Positions 1 to 6,435 are shown, counted from the stretch's first letter. The stretch: 6,435 nt of DNA from Amylibacter sp. (GCA_030625465.1 DAOUQS010000120.1:1-6435); one strand, 5' to 3'. A program made the numbers and translations. The notes: generated by a model from the sequence alone, not told the origin.

Positions 1-1092
1 ATTGACGCGGTCATTCTGACCTCTATGCACGGCATCGCTTACTACACGGGCTTTCTTTATTGCAGCTTCGGTCGCGCCTATGCCTGCGTTGTCACCCATG
101 ACAGTGCCTTTACCATTTCCGCAGGGATCGACGCGGGCCAACCTGCACGGCGTTCAGCCTGTGAAAATATCACCTACACCGACTGGAAACGCGACAATTA
201 CTGGCGCGCGATAAAATCCTGCATCAAAGGCGCCAAATCCATCGGCATCGAGGGCGACCATCTGACCCTGATAGCCCAGCAAAAACTGCAAGAATTTCTT
301 AGTCCGCAAAAAGTAACCGACATTGCCCCCGCCGCCATGGCGCAACGCATGGTCAAATCCACAGCCGAGATCGCCCTGATCAAAGAAGGCGCACGCATCG
401 CCGATGTTGGCGGCTTTGCCATCCGTGATGCCATCAAAATAGGCACCCGCGAAATCGACGTCGCCATGGCAGGCCGCGACGCGATGGAACTGGAAATCGC
501 AAAATCCTTTCCGGATAGCGAAATCCGTGACAGCTGGGTCTGGTTCCAGTCGGGCTTGAATACCGACGGCGCCCATAACCCTGTCACATCCCGCCGTCTT
601 GAAGCGGGTGACATATTATCACTGAACACCTTCCCGATGATCAACGGCTATTACACAGCCCTTGAACGCACATTATTCGTCGGAGAGCCTAATCAGGCCC
701 AAATGCGGGTCTGGCAAGCCAATATTGAAGCCCATGAATTGGGCCTGTCGCTGATCAAACAAGGTGCCACATGTTCAGGCATATGCGACGAGATCAACGC
801 ATTATTTGAACAACACAACCTGTTGCAATACCGCAGCTTCGGCTACGGCCATTCATTTGGCATCCTGTCCCACTACTACGGCCGCGAAGCAGGGCTGGAA
901 CTACGCGAGGATATCGACACGGTGCTGACGCCGGGCATGGTCGTTTCCATGGAACCGATGGTTACATTGCCCGAAGGTGACGCTGCCGCAGGCGGTTACC
1001 GCGAACATGATATCGTGGTGATAACGGATGAAGGTGAAGAAAATATTACCAAATTCCCGTACGGGCCGGAACATAATATCGTAGGCGCTTAA
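1..1092 (+). CDS. Creatinase (creatine amidinohydrolase), 5' end outside the window
   Basis: Creatinase hydrolyses creatine to sarcosine and urea (EC 3.5.3.3) in the cytoplasm. It is a homodimeric, metal-free member of the pita-bread (M24 peptidase) fold. The frame is open from base 1 and gives 363 residues before TAA. From memory of the Pseudomonas putida enzyme (about 403 aa), the fragment starts at about residue 40, so about 39 residues are missing; the ATG at 25 is internal. Matching landmarks are FLYCSFGR (substrate-binding Phe62 and Arg64), TDGAHNPVT (catalytic His232, codon 574-576), ALERTLF (Glu262, codon 664-666), GYGHSFG (His324), SHYYGREAGLE (Arg335), SMEPM (Glu358, codon 952-954) and GYREHDI (His376). 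All are intact, so the enzyme should be active. This active-site set and the absence of M24 metal ligands separate it from Xaa-Pro aminopeptidases. The next gene is functionally unrelated. The upstream side, where sarcosine-oxidation or creatininase genes might lie, cannot be seen. Confidence 0.93.
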   Translation: MDAVILTSMHGIAYYTGFLYCSFGRAYACVVTHDSAFTISAGIDAGQPARRSACENITYTDWKRDNYWRAIKSCIKGAKSIGIEGDHLTLIAQQKLQEFLSPQKVTDIAPAAMAQRMVKSTAEIALIKEGARIADVGGFAIRDAIKIGTREIDVAMAGRDAMELEIAKSFPDSEIRDSWVWFQSGLNTDGAHNPVTSRRLEAGDILSLNTFPMINGYYTALERTLFVGEPNQAQMRVWQANIEAHELGLSLIKQGATCSGICDEINALFEQHNLLQYRSFGYGHSFGILSHYYGREAGLELREDIDTVLTPGMVVSMEPMVTLPEGDAAAGGYREHDIVVITDEGEENITKFPYGPEHNIVGA

Positions 1093-1098
1093 AAAACC

Positions 1099-1127
1099 GT
1101 AGGGTGTGTATAAATCCCACACCCTAC
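1099..1127. repeat. Perfect 10-bp inverted repeat (REP-like hairpin, possible terminator of - strand transcripts)
   Basis: The arms GTAGGGTGTG (1099-1108) and CACACCCTAC (1118-1127) pair perfectly around a 9-base AT-rich loop. The hairpin lies 6 bases after the creatinase stop. On the + strand it is preceded by an A run (1091-1096) and has no T run after it, so it is not a classical intrinsic terminator for creatinase. Read on the - strand it is followed by GG and six T, which is terminator-like, but no - strand gene lies nearby to end there. The GTAGGGTG core resembles dispersed palindromic (REP-type) elements found in many proteobacterial intergenic regions. It may stabilise the creatinase mRNA 3' end. 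The loop contains TATAAA, but no matching -35 was found. The fold is certain; the role is inferred. Confidence 0.7.
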
Positions 1128-1197
1128 ATTCCCTGCGCACCCCGCATTCACAAACCACCCGCTGGTCAACCGGGGGAAGCCGCGTTATAGGGGGCAA

Positions 1198-2055
1198 ATG
1201 TTAGATAAAACCGCCGATATCCACCCCCTTTTCGAAGGCGCGCCTTCAACCACCGAATTCAAAAAGCTGCGCAAGCGCATCGTGCGCCAGACCCGTGAAG
1301 CCATTGAACAGTTCGGCATGATTGAACGCGGCACAAAGTGGCTGGTGTGCCTGTCGGGGGGCAAAGACAGCTACACCTTGTTGGCCGTCCTGCACGAATT
1401 GAAATGGCGCGGGCTTTTGCCGGTTGAACTTCTGGCCTGCAATCTTGATCAGGGCCAGCCGAATTTCCCCGCAACCGTGTTGCCTGAATTCCTTGAAAAG
1501 ATGGATGTACCCCACCGTGTGGAATACGAAGACACCTATTCTATCGTCAAGGATAAAGTCCCGTTGGGCCGCACCTACTGCGCCATGTGTTCCCGTCTAA
1601 GACGCGGAAACCTATACAGAATTGCCCGCGAAGAAGGTTGCTCTGCCGTCGTATTGGGCCACCACCGCGACGACATTCTGGAAACCTTTTTCATGAACCT
1701 TTTCCATGGCGGACGTATGGCAACCATGCCCCCAAAACTGGTCAACGACCAAGGCGATCTGTTCGTCTACCGCCCCTTGTCATTCGTCGCCGAAAAGGAC
1801 TGCGAAAAATTCAGTACCGCGATGAAATACCCGATCATTCCGTGTGATTTATGCGGCTCACAAGACGGCTTGCAACGCCAACAGGTCAAAGCCATTCTGG
1901 ACGGCTGGGAGGCAAATAGCCCGGGTCGCAGGCAGGTTATTTTCCGCGCCCTGATGAACGCCAGGCCCACACACCTTCTGGATCAAAACCTGTTTGATTT
2001 TGCAGGGCTGGTACGCCCAGAACCCGCCGAAAGCAAAGACAGTATAAAACCTTGA
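1198..2055 (+). CDS. ttcA: tRNA 2-thiocytidine(32) synthetase TtcA
   Basis: TtcA is an ATP-dependent, [4Fe-4S] cluster enzyme that thiolates cytidine 32 in the tRNA anticodon loop. The 285-residue product has the PP-loop SGGKDS at residues 53-58, where ATP adenylates the target base. It has the paired cluster cysteines in [12 protein letters not shown] (Cys128, Cys131) and the third ligand in [10 protein letters not shown] (Cys216 or Cys219). [16 protein letters not shown] (residues 154-169) and the C-terminal [15 protein letters not shown] are also typical of TtcA. The CxxC spacing and GSQ motif separate it from TilS and other PP-loop enzymes. The ATG at 1198 has AGGGGG only 3 bases upstream, which is tight, but the N-terminus [20 protein letters not shown] looks normal for the family. 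It ends in TGA, 61 bases before yidC. It lies in the position I recall for ttcA beside yidC in Rhodobacterales. Confidence 0.95.
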   Translation: MLDKTADIHPLFEGAPSTTEFKKLRKRIVRQTREAIEQFGMIERGTKWLVCLSGGKDSYTLLAVLHELKWRGLLPVELLACNLDQGQPNFPATVLPEFLEKMDVPHRVEYEDTYSIVKDKVPLGRTYCAMCSRLRRGNLYRIAREEGCSAVVLGHHRDDILETFFMNLFHGGRMATMPPKLVNDQGDLFVYRPLSFVAEKDCEKFSTAMKYPIIPCDLCGSQDGLQRQQVKAILDGWEANSPGRRQVIFRALMNARPTHLLDQNLFDFAGLVRPEPAESKDSIKP

Positions 2056-2088
2056 CCTTTGGCACCATTTTCTATTGAACCATGCAAA

Positions 2089-2094
2089 TATAAT
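2089..2094 (+). promoter_or_regulatory. Consensus -10 box (TATAAT) upstream of yidC
   Basis: A perfect TATAAT sits in the 61-base gap between ttcA and yidC, 22 bases before the yidC ATG. A start site would fall near 2101, just ahead of the AGGA ribosome site at 2107. No good -35 lies at 16-18 bases: that stretch reads ATTTTC/CATTTT. TTGACC (2052-2057) is too far, and TTGAAC (2075-2080) is too near. It is a candidate for a secondary yidC promoter with a weak -35. Chance occurrence cannot be excluded. Confidence 0.35.
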
Positions 2095-2106
2095 CTCACC
2101 CGTTTC

Positions 2107-2110
2107 AGGA
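2107..2110 (+). promoter_or_regulatory. Ribosome binding site (AGGA) that fixes the yidC start
   Basis: AGGA lies 6 bases before the ATG at 2117. The frame is open further upstream to a TTG at 2075. The AGGA, the better start codon and the fit of MQDDNTKNLILASALSFLVI to YidC N-termini all favour 2117. Confidence 0.65.
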
Positions 2111-2116
2111 CATCCG

Positions 2117-3931
2117 ATGCAAGACGATAACACCAAAAACCTAATCCTAGCCTCCGCCCTAAGCTTCCTTGTTATACTGGGTTGGTTCTGGTTTTTTCCA
2201 CCCGAAGCACCGGTAGAACCCGTTGCTACTGAAGCGACACAAACCGAACCGGGGGTCGCAACCGTTCCGACCGTTGACGGCGCGCCTGTCATGCCCGCGA
2301 TTGTGACAACCCCTGAAGAAACCCGTGAAAATGCATTGGCTAAAACCGAACGCGTAACGATCAAAACCGCGCGTCTTTCGGGCTCGCTATCGTTGACGGG
2401 TGGCCGTATCGATGATTTGCGCCTGCTGGATTATAACGTACGCCTGAATGACCCATCTGAAAAAATCACATTATTGTCCCCGACAGGCGGCCCGAACGCT
2501 TATTATGCAATATACGGCTGGGCACCGGCCAGCGGCTTGACATACAACGATGTGCCGAACGCCAAAACAGAATGGGCCGTGGAAAGCGGCACAACCCTGA
2601 CCGAGACATCACCCGTCACCCTGAAGTGGGATAATGGCAACGGCCTGACATTCCGCCGGACGATCTCGGTTGATGAAGACTACCTGTTCACGGTCAAACA
2701 ATCCGTTGAAAACGCAACCGGCAGTGAAGTGCGCATGGCACCATATGGTATTATTGCACGCCACGGCGAACCCGAAACCATCGGGTTCTACATTCTGCAC
2801 GAGGGTGTTGTGCGTGCAAGTGATGGCGCGATACAGGAAATCGACTATGACGAGATGCCTGACAATCCCATTGACCCGCGCGAGAACGCATCCATAGACG
2901 CGATCAGCGTCGAGGAAAGCGGTTGGGTTGGCTTTACAGACAAATACTGGATGACCACATTAATCCCGCAAGAGGGTCAGAAATTCAACTCAGTGTCAAA
3001 ATACTCACCAAGTAGCGACACCTATCAAACCGATATGCGCCTGCCAACGATCAGCGTTGCCCCGGGCACCACACAGGATGTGACAACATCCCTGTTTGCC
3101 GGTGCCAAAGTGTATAACATCATCAAGGGATATGAGACCTCGATCAACGCGCACCAGTATATCGACTCTATTGACTGGGGTTGGTTCTTTTTCCTGACAA
3201 AACCAATCTTTATCGTTCTGCACTTCCTAAACAACCTGATTGGCAACATGGGTCTTGCTATTATTGGCCTGACATTACTGATCAAAGCGTTGCTGTTCCC
3301 GCTGGCTTACAAATCCTTTGTATCCATGGCACGGATGAAAGAACTTCAGCCGGAAATGGAACGCATCAAAGAACAAGCGGGTGACGACAAAAAACAGGTT
3401 CAAGCCGAAATAATGAAGCTTTACCGCGAGAAAAAGGTAAATCCGGCGGCCGGTTGACTGCCGATCCTGCTGCAAATTCCGATTTTCTTCTCACTCTATA
3501 AAGTGATTTTCGTAACGATCGAGCTTTATCACGCGCCGTTCTTTGGCTGGATACATGACTTGTCAGCGCCGGACCCCACATCCCTGCTAAACCTGTTCGG
3601 CTTGCTGCCGTGGGATGCGCCGGCACCTGAATCATTCCTTGCGATCCTGTCTATTGGCGTACTTCCGATTTTGATGGGGATCACCATGTGGTTGCAACAA
3701 AAACTGAACCCGGCCCCTACGGATAAAACCCAGGCACAGATCTTTGCCTGGATGCCATGGGTATTCATGTTCATGCTGGGTCGTTTTGCCAGTGGCCTGG
3801 TGGTTTACTGGGTAGCCAACAACACGATTACGTTCATCCAGCAATATACCATCATGCGCAGCCAAGGTGTGAAACCGGATATTCTGGGCAACACATTCAA
3901 ACGCTTCAAAAAGGACGGGACTGAAAGCTAA
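2117..3931 (+). pseudogene. yidC: Membrane protein insertase YidC, full-length frame interrupted by one in-frame TGA
   Basis: YidC (YidC/Oxa1/Alb3 family) inserts and folds inner-membrane proteins alone or with SecYEG, and is normally essential. The frame from ATG 2117 to TAA 3929-3931 spans 604 residues counting the TGA, the usual length for alphaproteobacteria. Visible parts are TM1 (about residues 8-27), a Pro/Thr/Glu-rich linker, the large periplasmic beta domain (about 60-340), the amphipathic helix and TM2 (about 355-400, with Lys390 in LTLLIKALLFPLAYKS where E. coli has the groove Arg), and a charged cytosolic coiled region ending KLYREKKVNPAAG. TGA is codon 447, where homologues have the conserved Cys (E. 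coli Cys423). The same frame then continues as [32 protein letters not shown] and [21 protein letters not shown], giving the remaining TM segments, with no further damage. As written, translation stops at 446 residues and loses those segments, which would be non-functional. No frameshift is needed; one base change in a Cys codon suffices. Gene identity is certain; whether the stop is real is not. Confidence 0.92.
3455..3457 (+). other. In-frame TGA replacing the conserved Cys codon of yidC
   Basis: The codons read GGT-TGA-CTG, where the family has Gly-Cys-Leu/Phe in the NPxxGC(L/F)P motif. TGC or TGT to TGA is a single substitution at the third base. UGA followed by C is generally considered a leaky termination context, but the ttcA and nitrile hydratase beta genes here also end in TGA followed by C and appear to stop normally. 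No substantial stem-loop that could act as a bacterial SECIS element is seen in the roughly 45 bases downstream; only a 4-bp A/T stem is present. Confidence 0.9.
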
Positions 3932-4686
3932 TGAGAACAGTCTCGGCCCTTTTTCGTCACCCTATCAAGGGGCATGGGCGGCAAGAGCTGGCGCATGTTG
4001 ATTTGCAACCCGGTCAGGTATTTCCGTATGACCGCCGTTGGGCGGTGGCACATGATGCGTCAAACATTGCGGCCGGACCACAAGACTGGGCGCATTGCCT
4101 GAACTTTTCACGCGGGGCCAAGGCCCCGGCACTGATGGCCATGACTGCGGATTTTGATGATGAAAGTGGCAACATTTCATTGTCACATCCTGACTTGCCA
4201 GCAATAGCTTTTGATCCGGACGATCCTAAGGACGCTGCCCGCTTCATCGCTTGGGTGCAGCAGATCATGCCTGAAAACCGCGCCAAATCGAACGCCCTTG
4301 TGCGTGCAAATGGCTATGGCATGACCGACCAGAAGCACCCTTATGTTTCGATCAACACGTCTGCCTCTTTGTCTGATCTTGGCCAAAAGGCCGGCACTGA
4401 CATGTCCATGCACCGCTTTCGCGGGAATATCTGGCTGGATGGCGCCCAGCCTTGGGAAGAACTTGACTGGATCGGCAAAACAATTCGCATCGGTAATGTG
4501 ATCGTAAAGGTCGAAGCCCCGATTAAACGCTGCCTTGCAACCACAGTGGACACCGAAACCGGCGTGCGCAATGTTGATACTCTGGAACTGCTACAGCAAC
4601 ATTGGGGCCACAAGAATTTTGGCGTATTTGCTGCTGTGATAAAAGCAGGCAACATAAATCTGAACGATACGGTAGAGGTTCTGTAA
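3931..4686 (+). CDS. MOSC-domain protein (MOSC N-terminal beta-barrel plus MOSC)
   Basis: The product is 251 residues. The N-terminal part (about 1-100, starting VSALFRHPIKGHGRQEL) resembles the MOSC N-terminal beta-barrel domain. The C-terminal part (about 115-250) resembles the MOSC domain of molybdenum-cofactor sulfurases and the mARC/YiiM/YcbX group. The key MOSC cysteine is visible as Cys201 in APIKRCLATTVDTETGVRN, with RFRGNIWLDGAQPWEELDW (162-180) upstream. MOSC proteins bind or carry sulfur for Mo-cofactor chemistry or act as Mo-dependent reductases; which applies here is unknown. No ferredoxin domain or signal peptide is present, so it is probably cytosolic. The start ATG overlaps the yidC TAA by one base (TAATG), with AAGGA at 3911-3915 upstream, and its own TAA overlaps the yihA ATG the same way. 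It is therefore probably translated by coupling within one operon. The position between yidC and yihA is, from memory, conserved in Rhodobacterales, but the functional reason is not established. Confidence 0.88.
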   Translation: MRTVSALFRHPIKGHGRQELAHVDLQPGQVFPYDRRWAVAHDASNIAAGPQDWAHCLNFSRGAKAPALMAMTADFDDESGNISLSHPDLPAIAFDPDDPKDAARFIAWVQQIMPENRAKSNALVRANGYGMTDQKHPYVSINTSASLSDLGQKAGTDMSMHRFRGNIWLDGAQPWEELDWIGKTIRIGNVIVKVEAPIKRCLATTVDTETGVRNVDTLELLQQHWGHKNFGVFAAVIKAGNINLNDTVEVL

Positions 4687-5336
4687 TGGATATGCATTTT
4701 ACAATTACCGAAAGGCCGGATTACACAACCCGTGAAATCGGCCGCAAACTATTCGCAGGGGGTGCCGACTTTTTAAAAGGCGTCGTCGCAATGGATGGCA
4801 TGCCCCCGTCCGACCGCTTGGAGGTTTGTTTTGCGGGCCGGTCCAATGTGGGTAAATCAAGCCTTATCAATGCTTTGACGGGACGCAAGGCTTTGGCGAG
4901 GACATCAAACACCCCCGGCCGAACACAAGAGATTAACTTTTTCACACTCAGCGACCAATATTACCTTGTCGATGTTCCGGGCTATGGTTTTGCCAATGCG
5001 CCCAAACCGATTGTCGCGAAATGGCAGCAGCTTTTGAAATCATATCTGTCAGGCCGCCAATCCCTGCGCCGCGTGTTCCTGCTGATTGACGGGCGTCACG
5101 GGGCAAAAGCCGTGGATGAAGAGATCATGCAACTTTTGGGCCGTTCTGCCGTGACATTTCAGGTTATAATGACGAAATGTGACAAGATTAAAAAACCCGA
5201 ATTGCAAAAATCAGTGGATAAAACCATAGCTGTTCTGCAAAATCATCCGGCAGCTTTCCCCGAGATCATACTGACCTCTTCTGAAAAAGGTGACGGTATA
5301 GACACATTGCGCAGTGTGATTGCGACAATGGTCTAA
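4686..5336 (+). CDS. yihA: Ribosome biogenesis GTP-binding protein YihA/YsxC (EngB)
   Basis: This is an Era/TrmE-class small GTPase that assists late assembly of the 50S ribosomal subunit and is essential in many bacteria. The 216-residue product has G1 (P-loop) GRSNVGKSS at 51-59, the G2 region NTPGRTQ at 75-81, G3 DVPGYG at 96-101, G4 TKCD at 163-166 and the G5-like TSSEKG at 197-202. There is no extra domain, as expected for EngB. An upstream in-frame start at 4602 exists, but it would lie deep within the MOSC gene and add an unrelated N-terminus. The ATG at 4686 overlaps the MOSC TAA by one base and has AGAGG at 4674-4678, so it is preferred; ATG 4692 is a possible alternative. It ends in TAA that overlaps the convergent nitrile hydratase accessory gene. 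From memory, argB usually follows yihA in this order, and it is absent here. Confidence 0.95.
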   Translation: MDMHFTITERPDYTTREIGRKLFAGGADFLKGVVAMDGMPPSDRLEVCFAGRSNVGKSSLINALTGRKALARTSNTPGRTQEINFFTLSDQYYLVDVPGYGFANAPKPIVAKWQQLLKSYLSGRQSLRRVFLLIDGRHGAKAVDEEIMQLLGRSAVTFQVIMTKCDKIKKPELQKSVDKTIAVLQNHPAAFPEIILTSSEKGDGIDTLRSVIATMV

Positions 5337-5671
5337 AGCTTCACCGGCTGCCCGTGCGGTGTGGTTTCGTAGGCCCGTGTCCAATCCTTTTTGCGGCCAT
5401 CCAGCATGTCTTTGGACACCCCGCAATGCGCCTGCAACAGGGTTTCAAGCGCATTCAATGCCGCTTGGTAATAGTTTTCCACCGTATCGCTTTCAGCATC
5501 GACCTGAAGTTCCCGCAAGGCCGCCCCTAGCGCGTTTGACCAGTCATCCGCTGTAATCGCCCCTTCCGCAATCAAGTTTTGTGCAATCGCCAAAACTTGC
5601 GCCTGCCATGCATCATTGAAGGTCGGTTCATCATCCAGACGCGGTAGCGGTTTAATCATGTCAGCCTGCAT
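5333..5671 (-). CDS. Nitrile hydratase accessory (activator) protein
   Basis: The 112-residue cytosolic protein belongs to the small family related to the N-terminal region of the nitrile hydratase beta subunit (P14K/NhlE-like). Characterised members act as metal chaperones and subunit-exchange factors that mature the alpha subunit, mainly in cobalt enzymes. Visible hallmarks are PLPRLDDEPTFNDAWQAQ near the N-terminus, ITADDWSNALGAAL, ENYYQAALNALETLL in the middle, and RKKDWTRAYETTPHGQPVKL at the C-terminus, where TPHGxPV is characteristic. The ATG at 5671 has GGGAGG (5681-5686) 9 bases upstream and lies inside the end of the beta gene (11-base overlap), so the two are probably coupled. A second ATG at 5659 is less well placed. 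The stop TAG overlaps the yihA stop by 4 bases, tail to tail. No separate terminator is seen between them. Confidence 0.9.
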   Translation of the reverse strand: MQADMIKPLPRLDDEPTFNDAWQAQVLAIAQNLIAEGAITADDWSNALGAALRELQVDAESDTVENYYQAALNALETLLQAHCGVSKDMLDGRKKDWTRAYETTPHGQPVKL

Positions 5672-6317
5672 TCAGATAATCCTCCCACAAATCAAGTGAA
5701 ACACTGTCTTTTGGATTGGCTTGCGCCCCCCACAATTCGGTTGCTTGAAAAGAGACCGTATAAAGATGCTGCGCCCATTCATTACCTTTGGCACTGTCAT
5801 CCGCAAAGATATGCGCATCACGGTAACTTAGAATAACGCCGGTCTTGCCGCGCGCATAGGCAGGCAATCGCGTGTGCCCTGCATGGCCCAAGGCATTGGT
5901 AACAACGGATTGACCAACCGTAAACCTGGGGGCAGTTTCAACAGGGCGATCAAACCGGAATGCCATTGCATTATTCAACGCCAACACACCGTCATAGCCA
6001 GTGTCATTAACCTGCGCCAAAGGGGTGGTTTCGGATATGCCGCTTTCAAGTTCAGCAAATGTAAACACACCGCCATCAATCATTGATGCGATATGGGTTT
6101 GCGCCCAACTGTCAAAATACGGGCGGTTCAGGTAATCATCTTTACCCACCAGTTCACGGATATGCCGCCACCAGTCTATTGTAATACCCGGTGCTTTGGC
6201 GGTGCGCGTCATCGCCCAGATACGGCCTTCGTAATCCGCATGAAAGGGTTCATCCGGCTCGTTCACATCCACCGGGCCATAACCCAGTTTTCCGCCAAGG
6301 TCGTGTATGCCATCCAT
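5661..6317 (-). CDS. Nitrile hydratase beta subunit
   Basis: With the alpha subunit it forms nitrile hydratase (EC 4.2.1.84), which hydrates nitriles to amides at a non-corrin cobalt or non-heme iron site held by alpha. The 218-residue product starts MDGIHDLGGKLGYGPV, the family signature, and ends LYTVSFQATELWG...VSLDLWEDYL, also typical. Arg51 (TIDWWRHIREL) and Arg150 (GHAGHTRLPAYARGKTG) align with the two conserved beta arginines that hydrogen-bond the oxidised alpha cysteines. Length is normal. ATG 6317 shares its A with the alpha TGA (TGATG) and has GGGGGGA (6324-6330) 6 bases upstream. A TTG at 6320 would add one residue but is unlikely. Whether the enzyme is Co- or Fe-type cannot be read here because the alpha cysteine motif is outside the window; the accessory gene suggests Co-type by inference. 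Confidence 0.95.
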   Translation of the reverse strand: MDGIHDLGGKLGYGPVDVNEPDEPFHADYEGRIWAMTRTAKAPGITIDWWRHIRELVGKDDYLNRPYFDSWAQTHIASMIDGGVFTFAELESGISETTPLAQVNDTGYDGVLALNNAMAFRFDRPVETAPRFTVGQSVVTNALGHAGHTRLPAYARGKTGVILSYRDAHIFADDSAKGNEWAQHLYTVSFQATELWGAQANPKDSVSLDLWEDYLNAG

Positions 6318-6435
6318 CAAACATCCCCCCGCTTCAAATCACGATCTGTGCCAATCATCGCATTGCGTGTAACCAGTTTAGCCAGATCATCCACCGACAT
6401 ACCTTTTGTTCCGGCAGGCCGCTGGGGGATCACCA
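6317..6435 (-). CDS. Nitrile hydratase alpha subunit, C-terminal 38 residues only
   Basis: The frame entering from the right edge on the - strand reads VIPQRPAGTKGMSVDDLAKL, then VTRNAMIGT and a short charged tail before TGA. This matches the alpha-subunit C-terminus (xxPxRPAGTxGxxxxxLxxLVTRxxMIG). The metal-binding CxxCSC motif lies beyond the window. The stop overlaps the beta start by one base (TGATG), so alpha, beta and accessory protein form one coupled operon whose promoter is outside the window. Confidence 0.9.
   Translation of the reverse strand, partial: VIPQRPAGTKGMSVDDLAKLVTRNAMIGTDRDLKRGDV

Noticed and set aside
154..644. Long antisense frames opposite creatinase (140 and 148 codons)
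   Set aside because: They are opposite-strand shadows of a strongly conserved gene, with no family resemblance and no ribosome site noted.
1..1092. Annotating the first gene as a generic Xaa-Pro aminopeptidase
   Set aside because: The creatinase-specific residues (Phe62/Arg64 motif, His232, Arg335) are present and the match to creatinase runs the full length, so the specific call is better supported.
1128..1197. ttcA promoter in the gap after the hairpin
   Set aside because: TTCACA at 1147 and the weak TTATAG at 1185 are about 32 bases apart, and no acceptable -35/-10 pair was found. Transcription may come from creatinase read-through.
2075..2116. Upstream TTG start for yidC
   Set aside because: It adds 14 residues unlike YidC N-termini and lacks a good ribosome site; ATG 2117 has AGGA 6 bases upstream.
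3455..3500. Selenocysteine insertion at the yidC TGA
   Set aside because: The downstream bases are C/T-rich and form only a 4-bp A/T stem (AAAT...ATTT). No bacterial SECIS-like hairpin is visible, and YidC is not a known selenoprotein family.
3503..3931. A separate 142-residue gene starting at GTG 3503 (split YidC)
   Set aside because: The GTG is the Val codon of the conserved YKVIFVT stretch, and no ribosome binding site precedes it. The residues between the TGA and the GTG also match YidC, so this is one interrupted frame.
4602..4685. Upstream start for yihA inside the MOSC gene
   Set aside because: The extra residues (Cys- and Arg-rich) are the MOSC gene read in another frame. ATG 4686 has the coupled overlap and a ribosome site.
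5341..5362. Stem CACCG...CGGTG as a terminator for yihA
   Set aside because: It has only five base pairs, a 10-base loop and no following T run, and it lies inside the accessory-protein coding region.
2053..6319. Genome-wide reassignment of UGA as a sense codon
   Set aside because: TGA ends ttcA (2053-2055), nitrile hydratase alpha (6317-6319) and beta (5661-5663) at normal family C-termini, two of them at start/stop overlaps. UGA is therefore a stop in this genome.

Overview
The window looks like a chromosomal segment of an alphaproteobacterium, most likely a marine Rhodobacterales (roseobacter-type) species. I base this on the block ttcA - yidC - MOSC protein - yihA/ysxC, which I recall as typical of that order, on the style of the YidC and TtcA proteins, on mid-range GC judged by eye, and on flanking creatinase and nitrile hydratase genes, both common in roseobacters. 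No database search was possible.

Layout. Positions 1-1092 (+) hold creatinase, missing about 39 N-terminal residues at the window edge. A 105-base gap follows and contains a perfect 10-bp hairpin. Then come four + strand genes: ttcA (tRNA C32 2-thiolation), yidC (membrane insertase), a MOSC-domain protein and yihA (ribosome-assembly GTPase). yidC, the MOSC gene and yihA are joined by two TAATG stop/start overlaps. The right end is on the - strand and carries the 3' end of a nitrile hydratase operon: alpha subunit (last 38 residues), beta subunit and accessory protein, each start overlapping the previous stop. The accessory gene and yihA converge and overlap by 4 bases.

How the genes relate. 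YidC and YihA are core biogenesis proteins for membrane insertion and large-subunit assembly. TtcA modifies tRNA. The MOSC protein between them is a conserved neighbour whose substrate is unknown. Creatinase (creatine to sarcosine plus urea) and nitrile hydratase (nitrile to amide) are separate accessory nitrogen-metabolism functions flanking this core block.

The one real anomaly is in yidC. A TGA lies in frame at 3455-3457, exactly where the family has a conserved cysteine (NPAAG-C-LPILLQ). Homology continues in the same frame for 157 more codons to a normal TAA. A single TGC/TGT-to-TGA change explains it: a sequencing error, a real nonsense mutation, or, least likely, recoding. Apart from that, the window reads as ordinary, densely packed bacterial genes, and I found no convincing new multi-gene system.
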